A stretch of 64,000 nucleotides of DNA from UBA8437 sp963582065 (lineage in GTDB: Bacteria > Planctomycetota > Planctomycetia > Planctomycetales > Planctomycetaceae), in the NCBI GenBank assembly GCA_963582065.1, contig CAUZRQ010000002.1, positions 62,001 through 126,000 of the forward strand. The letters run 5' to 3'. Position 1 is the first letter of the stretch. Every line of letters starts with the position of its first letter. The notes under the pieces are model-generated. The model was not told the DNA's origin. It did not search any database and was given only the letters and a program-made list of their open reading frames with translations. Made by a program: the position numbers and the translations under genes. Positions 51,454 through 60,700 of the stretch are shown one piece after another.

Positions 51454-52540
51454 GGAAGGCATGCACGTAGGGGACCAGGGACTTGACGCCGTCGTTGGTG
51501 ACTGTGGCCCGGGCCCAGATGGTGGTGGTGTAGACGCGGTTGTTGTATTCGGGGTCGTGAGCAGAAGACTGGCTGTTGCTGGCTTCTCCACTGCGGGGAT
51601 CGATGCGTCGTCGGGGACCGGCCCACTTGCTGATCCGGTGGCTGACCAGGTCGGGCGGGCCGCCGGGTCGGACCAGGAACTTGGCCAGGAAACGGCCCGG
51701 GCCCGGCAACAGGGCCAGGTTGTGCCGCACGGTCACGGTGATCGGATCCCGCCAGCCGATCTCGCTGGAGACGTACTGGTGAGTCGGGTGGTTGAGCGGG
51801 TTGTGGGTGGGGCCGAGATTCGAGTTGAGATTCTGGAACCGGATCCAGATCTCGGTGTTCCAGTAGCTGTAGCAGAACTTGTTGAAGAGCCGGGCGTCGG
51901 TGGAGGGGGTCGCATCGGGGCCGGCGAACTGTTGCCAGGCGGTCTGGGCGGACAGGAAGTGGTCGCGGGCGTCGGACTGGATGTCGAGACCGAGGTGACG
52001 CGAGGGCGAGATGGTGGCACAGGCGGTCACGGCCGAGCGGTGGGAGAATTCGAGCTTGGAGATGTTCTCGGCGGCCTGCCCACCGACGCCCCCCACGAAA
52101 CCGTCCTCGCGGGTGCCACCGATGTAGCTGTAGCCGAAGCTGGTCTCGGGTCGCAGTCCGGGGGCGCGGATCACGTTCTGGAAGTGAGACTCCAGGCCGA
52201 ACGGGTCGGTCGACTCGTCCGGTCCGATCTCGATGACATGCTGGGGCACCCAGGCGGCAATGCTGCGGGCGGCACCGTAGGCGGCGTAGTTGATCACCAC
52301 CTGGGCGATCATCAACTGGCTGACCTGGACGATGAACATCACGATCATCACGAATATCGGCAGGGTCAGCACGAACGAGAGGCTCTGCACCCCGCCCCGC
52401 TGACAGCGGTGCAACTGGCCCAACCGCCGCAGGTCGAACCGGCAGCCGCTGGCCCGGATCACCATGATCAAGACCAGCAGCGCTCCGCCCAGGGCGAACA
52501 GCGCGGGTCGGCAGTCGTCGAGGATCACTCGCAGTGCCAT
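51440..52540 (-). CDS. TadE-like pseudopilin, copy 2
   Basis: 366 aa; membrane segment near the start (ALFALGGALLVLIMVIRA) and the TadE-type hydrophobic helix QRGGVQSLSFVLTLPIFVM, where Ser-Phe replaces the usual Glu region. AAYGAARSIAAWVP follows, as in TadE. The first membrane helix before the pseudopilin motif is unusual. It is 44 bp downstream of the prepilin peptidase gene. Confidence 0.68.
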   Translation of the reverse strand: MALRVILDDCRPALFALGGALLVLIMVIRASGCRFDLRRLGQLHRCQRGGVQSLSFVLTLPIFVMIVMFIVQVSQLMIAQVVINYAAYGAARSIAAWVPQHVIEIGPDESTDPFGLESHFQNVIRAPGLRPETSFGYSYIGGTREDGFVGGVGGQAAENISKLEFSHRSAVTACATISPSRHLGLDIQSDARDHFLSAQTAWQQFAGPDATPSTDARLFNKFCYSYWNTEIWIRFQNLNSNLGPTHNPLNHPTHQYVSSEIGWRDPITVTVRHNLALLPGPGRFLAKFLVRPGGPPDLVSHRISKWAGPRRRIDPRSGEASNSQSSAHDPEYNNRVYTTTIWARATVTNDGVKSLVPYVHAFHVGR

Positions 52541-52583
52541 GTCGTATGGTCGGTCAGAGTGGGGCGGATCGGGTGGTGAAGGT

Positions 52584-53147
52584 TCAGATGTAGTCTCGCA
52601 GCGACTCGGTGGCTCCGGTGAGAGTCATCAGCACGCCGGCCAGGGCCGAGGGGGCCAGGAACAGGGATCTCTTCAACGGTTCGCGTTCGGCCGTTTCCAG
52701 CGGGACCCAGCCCCGCGAGCGGGCGACCAGTGCCAGGTGGCGGGCGGTGCCGACCAGGATACGGCCGGCTCCGACCTGCCAGATCAGCATCGCCAGCCCG
52801 GTGACTCCGCCGAGCACAATCGTCCACAGCAACGCCGTCAGGCCGTGTTGCAGGCCCAGGAAAGCGCCGACGGCGGCCAGCAACTTGACGTCGCCGCCAC
52901 CCATGTCTGAAAGCAGAAAGCAGGTCAGCATGATGCCTCCACAGCCGGCGATTCCGAGAAGGCTCTCGGTCAGGCCGGTCGTGTCGAGTTCCAGGCGGCC
53001 CGCCTCGGACAGACGAATTGCTCCGAAGAGCAGCCCGGCCACCAGGCCGGGATAGGTGATCCAGTTGGAGATGCGACCTCGCAGGATGTCGGTCACCGAG
53101 GCAGCCAGCAGCAGGCCGACCAGGCAGATGTGCGAAAACTCCGGCAT
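52584..53147 (-). CDS. tadV: Prepilin peptidase TadV/CpaA-like
   Basis: A24-family aspartic peptidase of about 187 aa with 5-6 membrane helices. The two catalytic Asp are in ASVTDILRGRISNW (Asp of TDI) and SDMGGGDVKLLAAVG (the GxGD motif). It processes the pilin and pseudopilin leaders. ATG 53147 gives MPEFSHICLVGLLL; the in-frame ATG at 53165 is an alternative. It lies 57 bp after the flp pilin gene. Confidence 0.83.
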   Translation of the reverse strand: MPEFSHICLVGLLLAASVTDILRGRISNWITYPGLVAGLLFGAIRLSEAGRLELDTTGLTESLLGIAGCGGIMLTCFLLSDMGGGDVKLLAAVGAFLGLQHGLTALLWTIVLGGVTGLAMLIWQVGAGRILVGTARHLALVARSRGWVPLETAEREPLKRSLFLAPSALAGVLMTLTGATESLRDYI

Positions 53148-53204
53148 GGACGAAGCGCTCTCCACGACGGCCCGCCGACCCGACGGGCCACCGACCGGGA
53201 CGAT

Positions 53205-53426
53205 CTAGCGAACCGCTTCGTCGGTGCTCTGTTCCAGGGACTGCAGGCCCTTGTCGAAATAATTGCGGATTGCCGGCCAGCCGAACTTGATGATCACGAT
53301 CAGCACCGGCAACGCGATGGCCGCGATGATCAGCACGGTTTCGAGCGTCAACACACCTCGTTCGTCACGGTGCAGTCTGCGCAGCAGACGCCCGATCCGA
53401 TCGGTGTACGGCTTGGTGAATCGCAT
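53205..53426 (-). CDS. flp: Flp-type pilin
   Basis: 73 aa precursor. Basic leader (MRFTKPYTDRIGRLLRRLHR), then the cut site DERG/VLTLETVLII with Glu at +5, a long hydrophobic helix (VLIIAAIALPVLIVIIKFGW) and a short polar tail. This is the pattern of Flp/Fap pilins, although the leader is longer than usual. It is the best candidate for the main pilus subunit. It follows the second small pilin-like gene by 27 bp. Confidence 0.8.
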   Translation of the reverse strand: MRFTKPYTDRIGRLLRRLHRDERGVLTLETVLIIAAIALPVLIVIIKFGWPAIRNYFDKGLQSLEQSTDEAVR

Positions 53427-53453
53427 TTCTTTTTCCTCTGTCTGTTTGCTCGG

Positions 53454-53651
53454 CTACACGAAGGGCCAGGCTACCAGGGAGCAGATGATCTCGTAGACCA
53501 CGGTGATCGCGTGACGGCTCATCGGGATCAGCAACGCCGCCATCGAGAGGATCATTGCCAGGACGAGGATGAAGTCCAGGGACGATGCGCCGCGCCGCGA
53601 CGGCCGGGAGGCCGTTGGGACAACCGCTCGTGTCGTATCCGCCGACTGCAC
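53454..53651 (-). CDS. Small pilin-like protein with Asp in place of Glu5
   Basis: 65 aa; polar leader, then SRRGASSLDFILVLAMILSM, in which the Gly of the cut site is kept but +5 is Asp instead of the near-invariant Glu, followed by a hydrophobic helix. Possibly a minor subunit or chaperone-like partner for the Flp pilin. It is upstream of flp in the same direction; the 112 bp upstream hold no convincing promoter. Confidence 0.6.
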   Translation of the reverse strand: MQSADTTRAVVPTASRPSRRGASSLDFILVLAMILSMAALLIPMSRHAITVVYEIICSLVAWPFV

Positions 53652-53763
53652 GTCTGGGCCTCGTGGACCGGGTCGTCTGTCGAATTGTCACAGTTCCGGA
53701 CGGCGGAGCGAACCCGCCGCCAGCCGGGTTCATCGTATCGCGCAATCCGGAAGGGGTCCAGAT

Positions 53764-55182
53764 TCACCCGTAGGCAATCCAGCCCCAGTCTTCCATCAGG
53801 CGGTAAAACCACGGGGCCTGGAAGGGATTGGGCGGCGGGGGATATTCTCGCCAGGTGTGCAGCAGCGGGAAGACAGCCGAGACGATCGAGAAACCGAGCA
53901 GGATCCAGGCCACCACCAGCGGCGTGCGACCCGACGCAGCTGGTCGCGGATCCGCACCGGGCAGGGCCGGCACCGTGTTGGTGTCGGTCCATGCGTCGAC
54001 CACCGGGACCAGGGACATCAGCCACAGCGGCACCAGCCACAACGACCACCGCAACGCACAACTGACCCCGCCGTAGTTGTAGTTCTGGGTTCGGGTCAGG
54101 TAGAAGCCCAGCACCACGATGGTCAACAGGCCGGTCCACGCGGCCAGTTCCACCAGTGGAGATTTCTCGCGGCGGATCCGCGGCGAGACCGTCAGCAGGC
54201 CGACCAGGAAGATGGGTGAGAGTGAAAAGATGCCGTGGTGGCCGACCAGGCAGTGCAACAGGTAGACCGCCGGCGAGTCACCTCCCCTGTCGATCCCCAG
54301 CGGGTTGAGCCAGTAGCTGTGCTGGCCGTCGACAGTCCAGAGGTACTTCTCGGTGCCGTAGTAGGCATAGAACGGTTTCCAGCCCCCGGTGGCGATCACG
54401 TTGGTTCCCACGAACGCGACCCCCACAAGCACGACGGCCGGCAGGAAGAACAGCAGGGTGCGTCGGCGGTCGGTTCGCAGCAGCAGCCAGCCGGCGACCG
54501 CCACCAGGGACGCGGCCGGCAGGTCATTGGCTGCCGCCCAGCCGGAGAACAACCCGGCGAAAACAAAGTGGCGGGGGCAGAGGTCGCCGTCGACGGTGAC
54601 CCGCAGCACCGCGGCGGCAACGAACACGACCGCGGTGGCGGCAACCGTGTGGTTGTTGAGTACCACCAGGAAGGGGAGCAGCAGCGTGCCGATCGATGCG
54701 GCGGCCAGGACCAGCACACGAGTCGACCGGCGACGGGCGTACCGGTCGAGCATCCGGGCCAGCACCACCATCGCGATGGTCCAGGGCAGCCAGTTGACCA
54801 GCAACAGGACGGCTCGCGAAACCGCTTCGGTCTGGTCGACGAGGTTCCAGCCGGTCACCGCGCGGACCCCCGCGTAGACGCCGGCGACCAGTGTGGGGAA
54901 CAGGGGGGGCTTGCTGGAGTAGAAGTGGCCGTCGTGGTGGACCTTGTCGATCGTGCGGAACCGCAGACGCCGTTTGCCCGAGGGCTTGTGGAGCACCCTC
55001 AGGGAGTCGATCTCGTCGATCCGGTACGTACCGCGTTCGACCAGCGACCAGACGGTGGCCCAACGTGAACGGTCGTTAGCGCTCAGGCAACTCTCGGCAC
55101 GAACGATCGCCAGGGCGGCCACCAGAGATCCCAACCCGACGAGTCCCCAACGCACCGTCGGGCTCAGTGGCGGATCGGACAC
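53764..55182 (-). CDS. GT39-like polytopic glycosyltransferase-type membrane protein
   Basis: 472 aa with about nine or ten membrane helices. The first loop has the PMT/ArnT-like features WATVWSLVERGTYRIDEID and DGHFYSSKPPLFPTLVAG. These proteins transfer sugars from polyprenyl-phosphate to proteins or lipids. It lacks a clear DE-type pair in the first loop (HHDGHFY provides Asp), so activity is likely but substrate unknown. It lies upstream of the Tad genes on the same strand; a role in pilin glycosylation is possible. Confidence 0.7.
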   Translation of the reverse strand: MSDPPLSPTVRWGLVGLGSLVAALAIVRAESCLSANDRSRWATVWSLVERGTYRIDEIDSLRVLHKPSGKRRLRFRTIDKVHHDGHFYSSKPPLFPTLVAGVYAGVRAVTGWNLVDQTEAVSRAVLLLVNWLPWTIAMVVLARMLDRYARRRSTRVLVLAAASIGTLLLPFLVVLNNHTVAATAVVFVAAAVLRVTVDGDLCPRHFVFAGLFSGWAAANDLPAASLVAVAGWLLLRTDRRRTLLFFLPAVVLVGVAFVGTNVIATGGWKPFYAYYGTEKYLWTVDGQHSYWLNPLGIDRGGDSPAVYLLHCLVGHHGIFSLSPIFLVGLLTVSPRIRREKSPLVELAAWTGLLTIVVLGFYLTRTQNYNYGGVSCALRWSLWLVPLWLMSLVPVVDAWTDTNTVPALPGADPRPAASGRTPLVVAWILLGFSIVSAVFPLLHTWREYPPPPNPFQAPWFYRLMEDWGWIAYG

Positions 55183-55204
55183 GGGCGGCTCCTGGACTGC
55201 GGGT

Positions 55205-56128
55205 TCAGAGACAGTCTCGCAGCTGGATGTGATGCTGCCCCAACTGTCCGCCGTAGTTGCCCGCCCCGATCAACTCGACCCCCTCGCAACCGGTCGCGGT
55301 GGCCAGTCCGACCCGCATCGCCTCGGTGACCGATTCGAGCGTCAGTCCGTCGATGACGATCTCGTAGACGGCCTCGACCGTCTCGGGCAGCACCGAATCG
55401 ACCTGGGCCCGCAACGCCGGGCACCACGCCTCATTGGTGCTGGCCTTCAGGGCCTTGTACTGAGATCCCACCTTGCTTCCGCTGCGGACCAGTCCGCCGG
55501 GGAAGGGCAGGATGCAGTCGGGCACCTCCCGCATCGCCTCGGCGGTGGCCGTCGCGGCCGCCAGTGCCTGGGCCCCGGTGGTTCCGCAGATCAGCAGGTT
55601 GCCGCCGGCCACGCCCTTGGTCGATCCGAAACGCTCCTCGCACAGGAATTCGCCGTCCATCACCGGCACCCGCCACAGCCGGCGGTCGCCGAGTTTTTTC
55701 GAGCCCTGGTAGCCGTCGCCGAAGAACCTCAGTTGCCCCCCCACGTCGATCCGTTTTTCGGGGTCGCCGTCGAACAGGCCGTTGTAGCAGGCGGTGGTCG
55801 GACAGGTCAGCACGCACTGGCCGACCCGGTCGATGACCGCCTGGGCCAAGGCGTCACGGTTGAAGGCGAAGATCAAGAGCGACACGCCGGGGCGGCCGTC
55901 GGGGGTCTGGTCGGGCTCGAGCCGGCCCTCGATCGCTGCTTCGGCGTTGCAGGCGATCACACTGGTGGCGAAACCGGTCGCCTGGATCCCGGCCGTATCG
56001 GCCCACTCGGCCGAAACGGCCGTCACGATCACCCGCGTGCCGACCATCGTGAAGGCTTCGGCAAACGTGTCGGCAATCGCCACTCCGTTGTGCTCGAAGG
56101 TCTCCATTGCCGTCGCCTGCTCCGCCAC
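55205..56128 (-). CDS. mch: Methenyltetrahydromethanopterin cyclohydrolase
   Basis: Hydrolyses methenyl-H4MPT to formyl-H4MPT in the H4MPT-linked C1 pathway. The 307 aa protein has the family pieces ATGFATSVIACNAEAAIEG, CPTTACYNGLFDGD, GVAGGNLLICGTTGAQALA and GCEGVELIGAGNYGGQLGQH. H4MPT-dependent C1 genes are known in planctomycetes. No other gene of the pathway (fae, mtdB, ftr, fhc) lies in the window. It is 22 bp upstream of the GT39-like gene. Confidence 0.92.
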   Translation of the reverse strand: MAEQATAMETFEHNGVAIADTFAEAFTMVGTRVIVTAVSAEWADTAGIQATGFATSVIACNAEAAIEGRLEPDQTPDGRPGVSLLIFAFNRDALAQAVIDRVGQCVLTCPTTACYNGLFDGDPEKRIDVGGQLRFFGDGYQGSKKLGDRRLWRVPVMDGEFLCEERFGSTKGVAGGNLLICGTTGAQALAAATATAEAMREVPDCILPFPGGLVRSGSKVGSQYKALKASTNEAWCPALRAQVDSVLPETVEAVYEIVIDGLTLESVTEAMRVGLATATGCEGVELIGAGNYGGQLGQHHIQLRDCL

Positions 56129-56272
56129 TGGATTGCTCGCTGGGTGTGAGTGTACCGGACGATCGCCGGCAGCGTCGGCGAGACATGATGAACGATCCCC
56201 GGCGGTTTGTCACCGCCTGAGTTGGCTGCCATGTTGGCTCTGCGGGCCGGGGGCCGGGGGCCGAGACCGCTG

Positions 56273-57760
56273 CTAGGCGATGATTTCCCGGATCGGCTGG
56301 CCGTAGTCGATCTCGAGCCGCTTGTGGCCGGGAACCTCGAGCGTCTTGGGGTCCAGGCCCAACTGGTGCAGGACGGTGGCGTGGAGGTCGGTGACGTAGT
56401 GACGGTTCTCGACGGCGTGGAAGCCGACCTCGTCGGTGGCGCCGTGAACCGTGCCCCCCTTGATGCCCCCGCCGGCCAGCCAGACCGAAAAGCCGTAGGG
56501 GTGATGATCGCGGCCGTCGGAATTCTCGGCTCCGGGAGTCCGGCCGAACTCGGTGCCCCACACGACCAGTGTCTCGTCGAGCAGGCCCCGCTGTTTGAGA
56601 TCCTTGAGCAACCCGGCGATCGGCTGGTCGGTCTGGCCGATCTTCGACGAGTGATTGGCGATGAGCTTGCTGTGGGCATCCCAGCCGTTGTGGTAGAGCT
56701 GCACGAAGCGGACTCCCCGTTCCACGAAACGACGGGCCAGCAGGCACTGCTGGCCGAAGTCCTTGGTGGTGCCGTTGTCGAGTCCGTACAGCGAACGCGT
56801 GGCTTTGGTCTCGCCGTCGAGCGTCACCACCTCCGGGACCGCCATCTGCATGCGGTAGGCCAGTTCGTACGACTTGACCCTCGCCCGCATCGCCTTGTCG
56901 CCGGGGTACTCGATTGCCGCTAGCCGGTTGAGCTGCTTGAGCAGTCCCATCTGGTCGGCCCGTTCTTCGCGGAAGACCGATTCCCCGGGTGTGCCGAACG
57001 GCAGTGGGTTGCCCGGATTGATCCGCATCCGGACGCCGGCGTGCTCGGGACCAAGGTAGTCGGCTCCATGAGCGCCGACACCACCGCAGCAGTCCCCGGG
57101 GGGCTGGCCGAGAACGATGAAACGGGGCAGGTTGCGGTTGAGCGTTCCCAGGCCGTAGTGGACCCACGATCCGACCGAGGGGTAGAAGCCGTCAAAGATG
57201 TGCCGTCCGGTGTGGAACTGCAGCTGCGCGGCGTGGTCGTTGTCGGTGGTCCACATCGAGCGGACGACGCTGATGTCGTCAACGCAGGTCGAGAGGTGGG
57301 GCCACCAGTCGCTGACCTCCAGGCCGCACTCGCCCCGTTTCCGGTACCCGATCTGCAACGGGTACAGCTTGTTCATCAACTTCCGCGGCGTGCCGGCGAA
57401 GTCACGGACGTTCTTGCGGTAGAACGGCGAATTCACCACCTGGTCCTTGTAGGGACTTTCGTCGATCGTCAGCCCGGCGTACTTGTTGAGGGCCGGCTTG
57501 GGGTCAAACGACTCGAGATGGCTGGTGCCGCCGATCATGAACAGCCAGATCACGCTCTTGGCCTTCGGAGCCAGGTTCGCCAGTCCGTCGGGTAGCGACC
57601 ACGAACCGGTTTCGGCGGCGGCTGAACGGCCGACGCCGTCCTCGGCCAGCATCGCTCCCAGGGCCAGGCCGGTGAAGCCCATGCCGGCGTCGGCCAGGAA
57701 CGTGCGGCGGTGCAGCCGGCCGCAGGGGGTGGTCGGGGTCGATGTCGGGCGGAGTATCAT
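56273..57760 (-). CDS. DUF1501 protein, Tat-exported, of the DUF1501/PSD1 pair
   Basis: 495 aa with a Tat signal (RLHRRTFLADAGMGFTGLAL). Conserved pieces are WLFMIGGTSHLESFDPKP, TDNDHAAQLQFHTGRH, VRFVQLYHNGWDAHS and VWGTEFGRTPGAENSDGRDH. Start ATG 57760 after the upstream gene ends at 57783. DUF1501 proteins commonly pair with DUF1549/DUF1553 cytochromes, as here. Their role is unknown, possibly extracytoplasmic polysaccharide metabolism. Confidence 0.9.
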   Translation of the reverse strand: MILRPTSTPTTPCGRLHRRTFLADAGMGFTGLALGAMLAEDGVGRSAAAETGSWSLPDGLANLAPKAKSVIWLFMIGGTSHLESFDPKPALNKYAGLTIDESPYKDQVVNSPFYRKNVRDFAGTPRKLMNKLYPLQIGYRKRGECGLEVSDWWPHLSTCVDDISVVRSMWTTDNDHAAQLQFHTGRHIFDGFYPSVGSWVHYGLGTLNRNLPRFIVLGQPPGDCCGGVGAHGADYLGPEHAGVRMRINPGNPLPFGTPGESVFREERADQMGLLKQLNRLAAIEYPGDKAMRARVKSYELAYRMQMAVPEVVTLDGETKATRSLYGLDNGTTKDFGQQCLLARRFVERGVRFVQLYHNGWDAHSKLIANHSSKIGQTDQPIAGLLKDLKQRGLLDETLVVWGTEFGRTPGAENSDGRDHHPYGFSVWLAGGGIKGGTVHGATDEVGFHAVENRHYVTDLHATVLHQLGLDPKTLEVPGHKRLEIDYGQPIREIIA

Positions 57761-57782
57761 GGGAAAATCCGGGGATAGAGAG

Positions 57783-60700
57783 CTAACGGATCGTGACGAA
57801 GTCGTTGTGGTTGACCAGGACATGCACCAGGTTCTCGAGAGCCCGTGCGAACGGGGAGGTGGAGGGAGCCACCACCGTCCCGCTGCCGGCCGGGAAGGTG
57901 TTCAGTGTCTTGGTGTCGGAAAGCAGCCTGGCGTTGCGTGAGAGGAAGACCCGGCACGCGGAGTGTTCGTCGGGGCGGGGGGCGCGTCCGAGCACCGACT
58001 CGAACGCGGCGGTGACGAATTCGGCGGCAATCGAGTCGCGGTTGGCATCGGTGGCGGGCCCGAGCCGGATGCCGATCTCCGAAGCCAGTTGACGGGCCAG
58101 CCGCCGTGACCGGTCCAGGGCCAGCGGGCTGTTGCTCAGCACCAGTGCCTGTTGGGGCACGACGCTCTGCTGGCGGTCGTAGCATTCGTTGGGGTTGGCC
58201 AGGTCGAACAGTTCGAGCATCAACATCTTGTTGTCGGGCGTGGTGCGGAAGTAGAGGCTGCGTCGAGGCGAACTCTGGCCCTGGGACTCGGGGATGTCCG
58301 GGCCGCTGAATGCCGGGTCGAGAGTCCGCGAGATTGCCAGCAGGCTGTCCCGAACCACCTCGGCCTCCATCCGCCGCGAGTTCATCCGCCACATCAGCCG
58401 GTTCTCGGGGTCGGCCTTCCGGCTGGCCATCCAGGCGACCCCGTTTCCCGGAGCCGTCGTCATGCGGTAGGTGCTGGAGGTGACGATCAGGCGGTGGATG
58501 TGCTTCATGTCCCAGCCGCTCTCGATCAACTCGGCCGACAGCCAGTCCATCAGCTGCGGGAAAGCCCGCGGCTTGCTGCGGAGTCCGAAGTCGGCGACGG
58601 TGTTGACGAACCGCGAGCCGGTGTGCCGCAGCCAGATCTGGTTGATCGCCACCCGCGCGGTGCGGGGGTTGTCGCGACGGGTCATCCAGCGGGCCAGGGC
58701 CGTGCGACGCCCGGTACTGGTCGTGGGGTAGGTGGCCGGGAACCGGGTGTAGTTGCCGTCTGCGGCGTCGCGGTGAGCGGTGGCCTTGGCCAGTGCTGCT
58801 GCGGCCGCCGTGTCGGGCTTGCTGGAACTTCGCACCCGGGCCAGTTCCAGTTCGGCGTCGGCCACGCCGATCTGCCGCTCGGCGTGGCTGGCTGCCCGCG
58901 CCAGTCGGTCGCGAGTGGCCTGGTCACGGCCATGTCGGGCCTGCTCGGCAGTGATCCGTGCCGAAAGCGAAGCCAGCCGGGCCCGGCTGGATGTCACCTC
59001 GGCCTGCCTGACCGGCAGGTTGCGACGGGCCAGGGCCAGCGATTGTTCCAGGCTCTTGATCGTCGGCCGGATGGCGTGGATCTGGATCTCGTCGAACTCG
59101 ACATTGGCCTCGTGTGCCCACAGGGCGAACTTGCCGTTGCGGCGTTCCATCGGCAGCGTGTATTCGAGGGCCGTCTTGCCGTCGAGCACGATGGTCAGGG
59201 AGCGGTCGATGACGGTGACCTCGAGCACGATGTCCTGGCCGATCTTCAGGCCCGGGGCCTTGCGGATCCCCGCCTGCGGGTAGATCACCTTGCCACCGGT
59301 GCGGTGGAAGGCCTGCACGCCGGGCGTGGGGGACGCGGGACCGATCGCGGTGTAGACGTCGTGCGACTGCTTGGGGCCGACGTGGTCGTAGCTGAAGCCG
59401 ATCGACCGAGGATTGCCCGGAGCCAGTGTGCGGTATTTCAGTCGGACCTTGAAATTGCGAGGGTGATCGGCGGTCGAGACCAGCGTGGCGAATGTCTGGA
59501 GTGCCGTCTGGACCAGCATGCCGTCGCGGACGGCCCACTTGCCGGAAACGACTTTCCAGGCCGTCTTGTCGAACGACTGGAATGTGTCCGAGAAGGTCAG
59601 TTGGCTGCCGGTGTCGTCGGGTCGAGGCGACTTGCGGGCCTGGGCCAGTTCGAGCGATGTCTTCTCGATCCGCTGGCGGAGTTCGGCGACCAGTTTCGAG
59701 GCCGCCGCGACCTTGTCGGACTCGGTCTTCAACTGCCTGGCCGCCGCGGCCGGACGCAGGATCGGAACGTAGGCGATCGGCGGCAACTCGATCGGGGCGA
59801 TCGGCTGGCCGTCGAACCGCTTGCCACCCAATGCGGCGGGGACTCCCGGAGCCAGCGGTTTGGTCTTGTCGGGGTTGCGGTCGTCGCCGCGAATGAACAG
59901 GAACGTCTTGGCGTCGAGTTTCTCGTCGAAGACCCGTGGCAGGCCGTCGGTGAGCACCTTCGATTTGCCGTTGTCGACTTCGGTCTTGACGTCGGCCGAA
60001 ACGACCTCGGTGCGAAATCCGTGTGGTTCGAAGAAGGCCCGGAACCGGTAGTACTCTTCCTGGGTCACCGGGTCGAACTTGTGGTCGTGGCAACGGGCAC
60101 ATCGGAATGTCAGGCCCAGCAGGCCCTGGCTGGTTCGCTCGACCGTTTCGAACAGCCACGTGTTGCGGTCGAACTTGTACCAGTTGCGGCCCAGGAACCC
60201 GGTCGCCCGCAACGCAAGGTCGTCGTCGGGAGCGATCTCGTCGGCGGCCAGCATCTCGTGCAGCATCCGGTCGTAGCCGGTGTTGAGGTTGAGCGATTCG
60301 ATGATCCAGTCCCGCCACCTCCAGATGTGTCGCTGGCTGTAACGGATCTCGTTGCTCCCCCGCCGCCCGTACCAGTCGCTGTACCGCCAGACGTCCATCC
60401 AGTGCCGGCCCCATCTCTGCCCGTACGACGGGCTCTGCAGAAGCCGCTCGACCAGTCGCCGGTAGGCATCCGGCGAGGTGTCGGCCAGGAAGCGGTGCAG
60501 TTGGTCCCGGGTCGGGGGCAGCCCGGTGAGGTCCAGCACGACACGCCGCAACAGTGTCGACCGGTCGGCTTCGGGTCGGGCCAGCAGCCCGGCAGCGAGG
60601 TGCCTGGCAGCAACGAAGGCGTCGATCGGATTGCGGACCCTATCGCGGTGTTTTGCTGTCGGAACCGGTGGGCGGCGGATCGGGGTGAACGACCAGTGCG

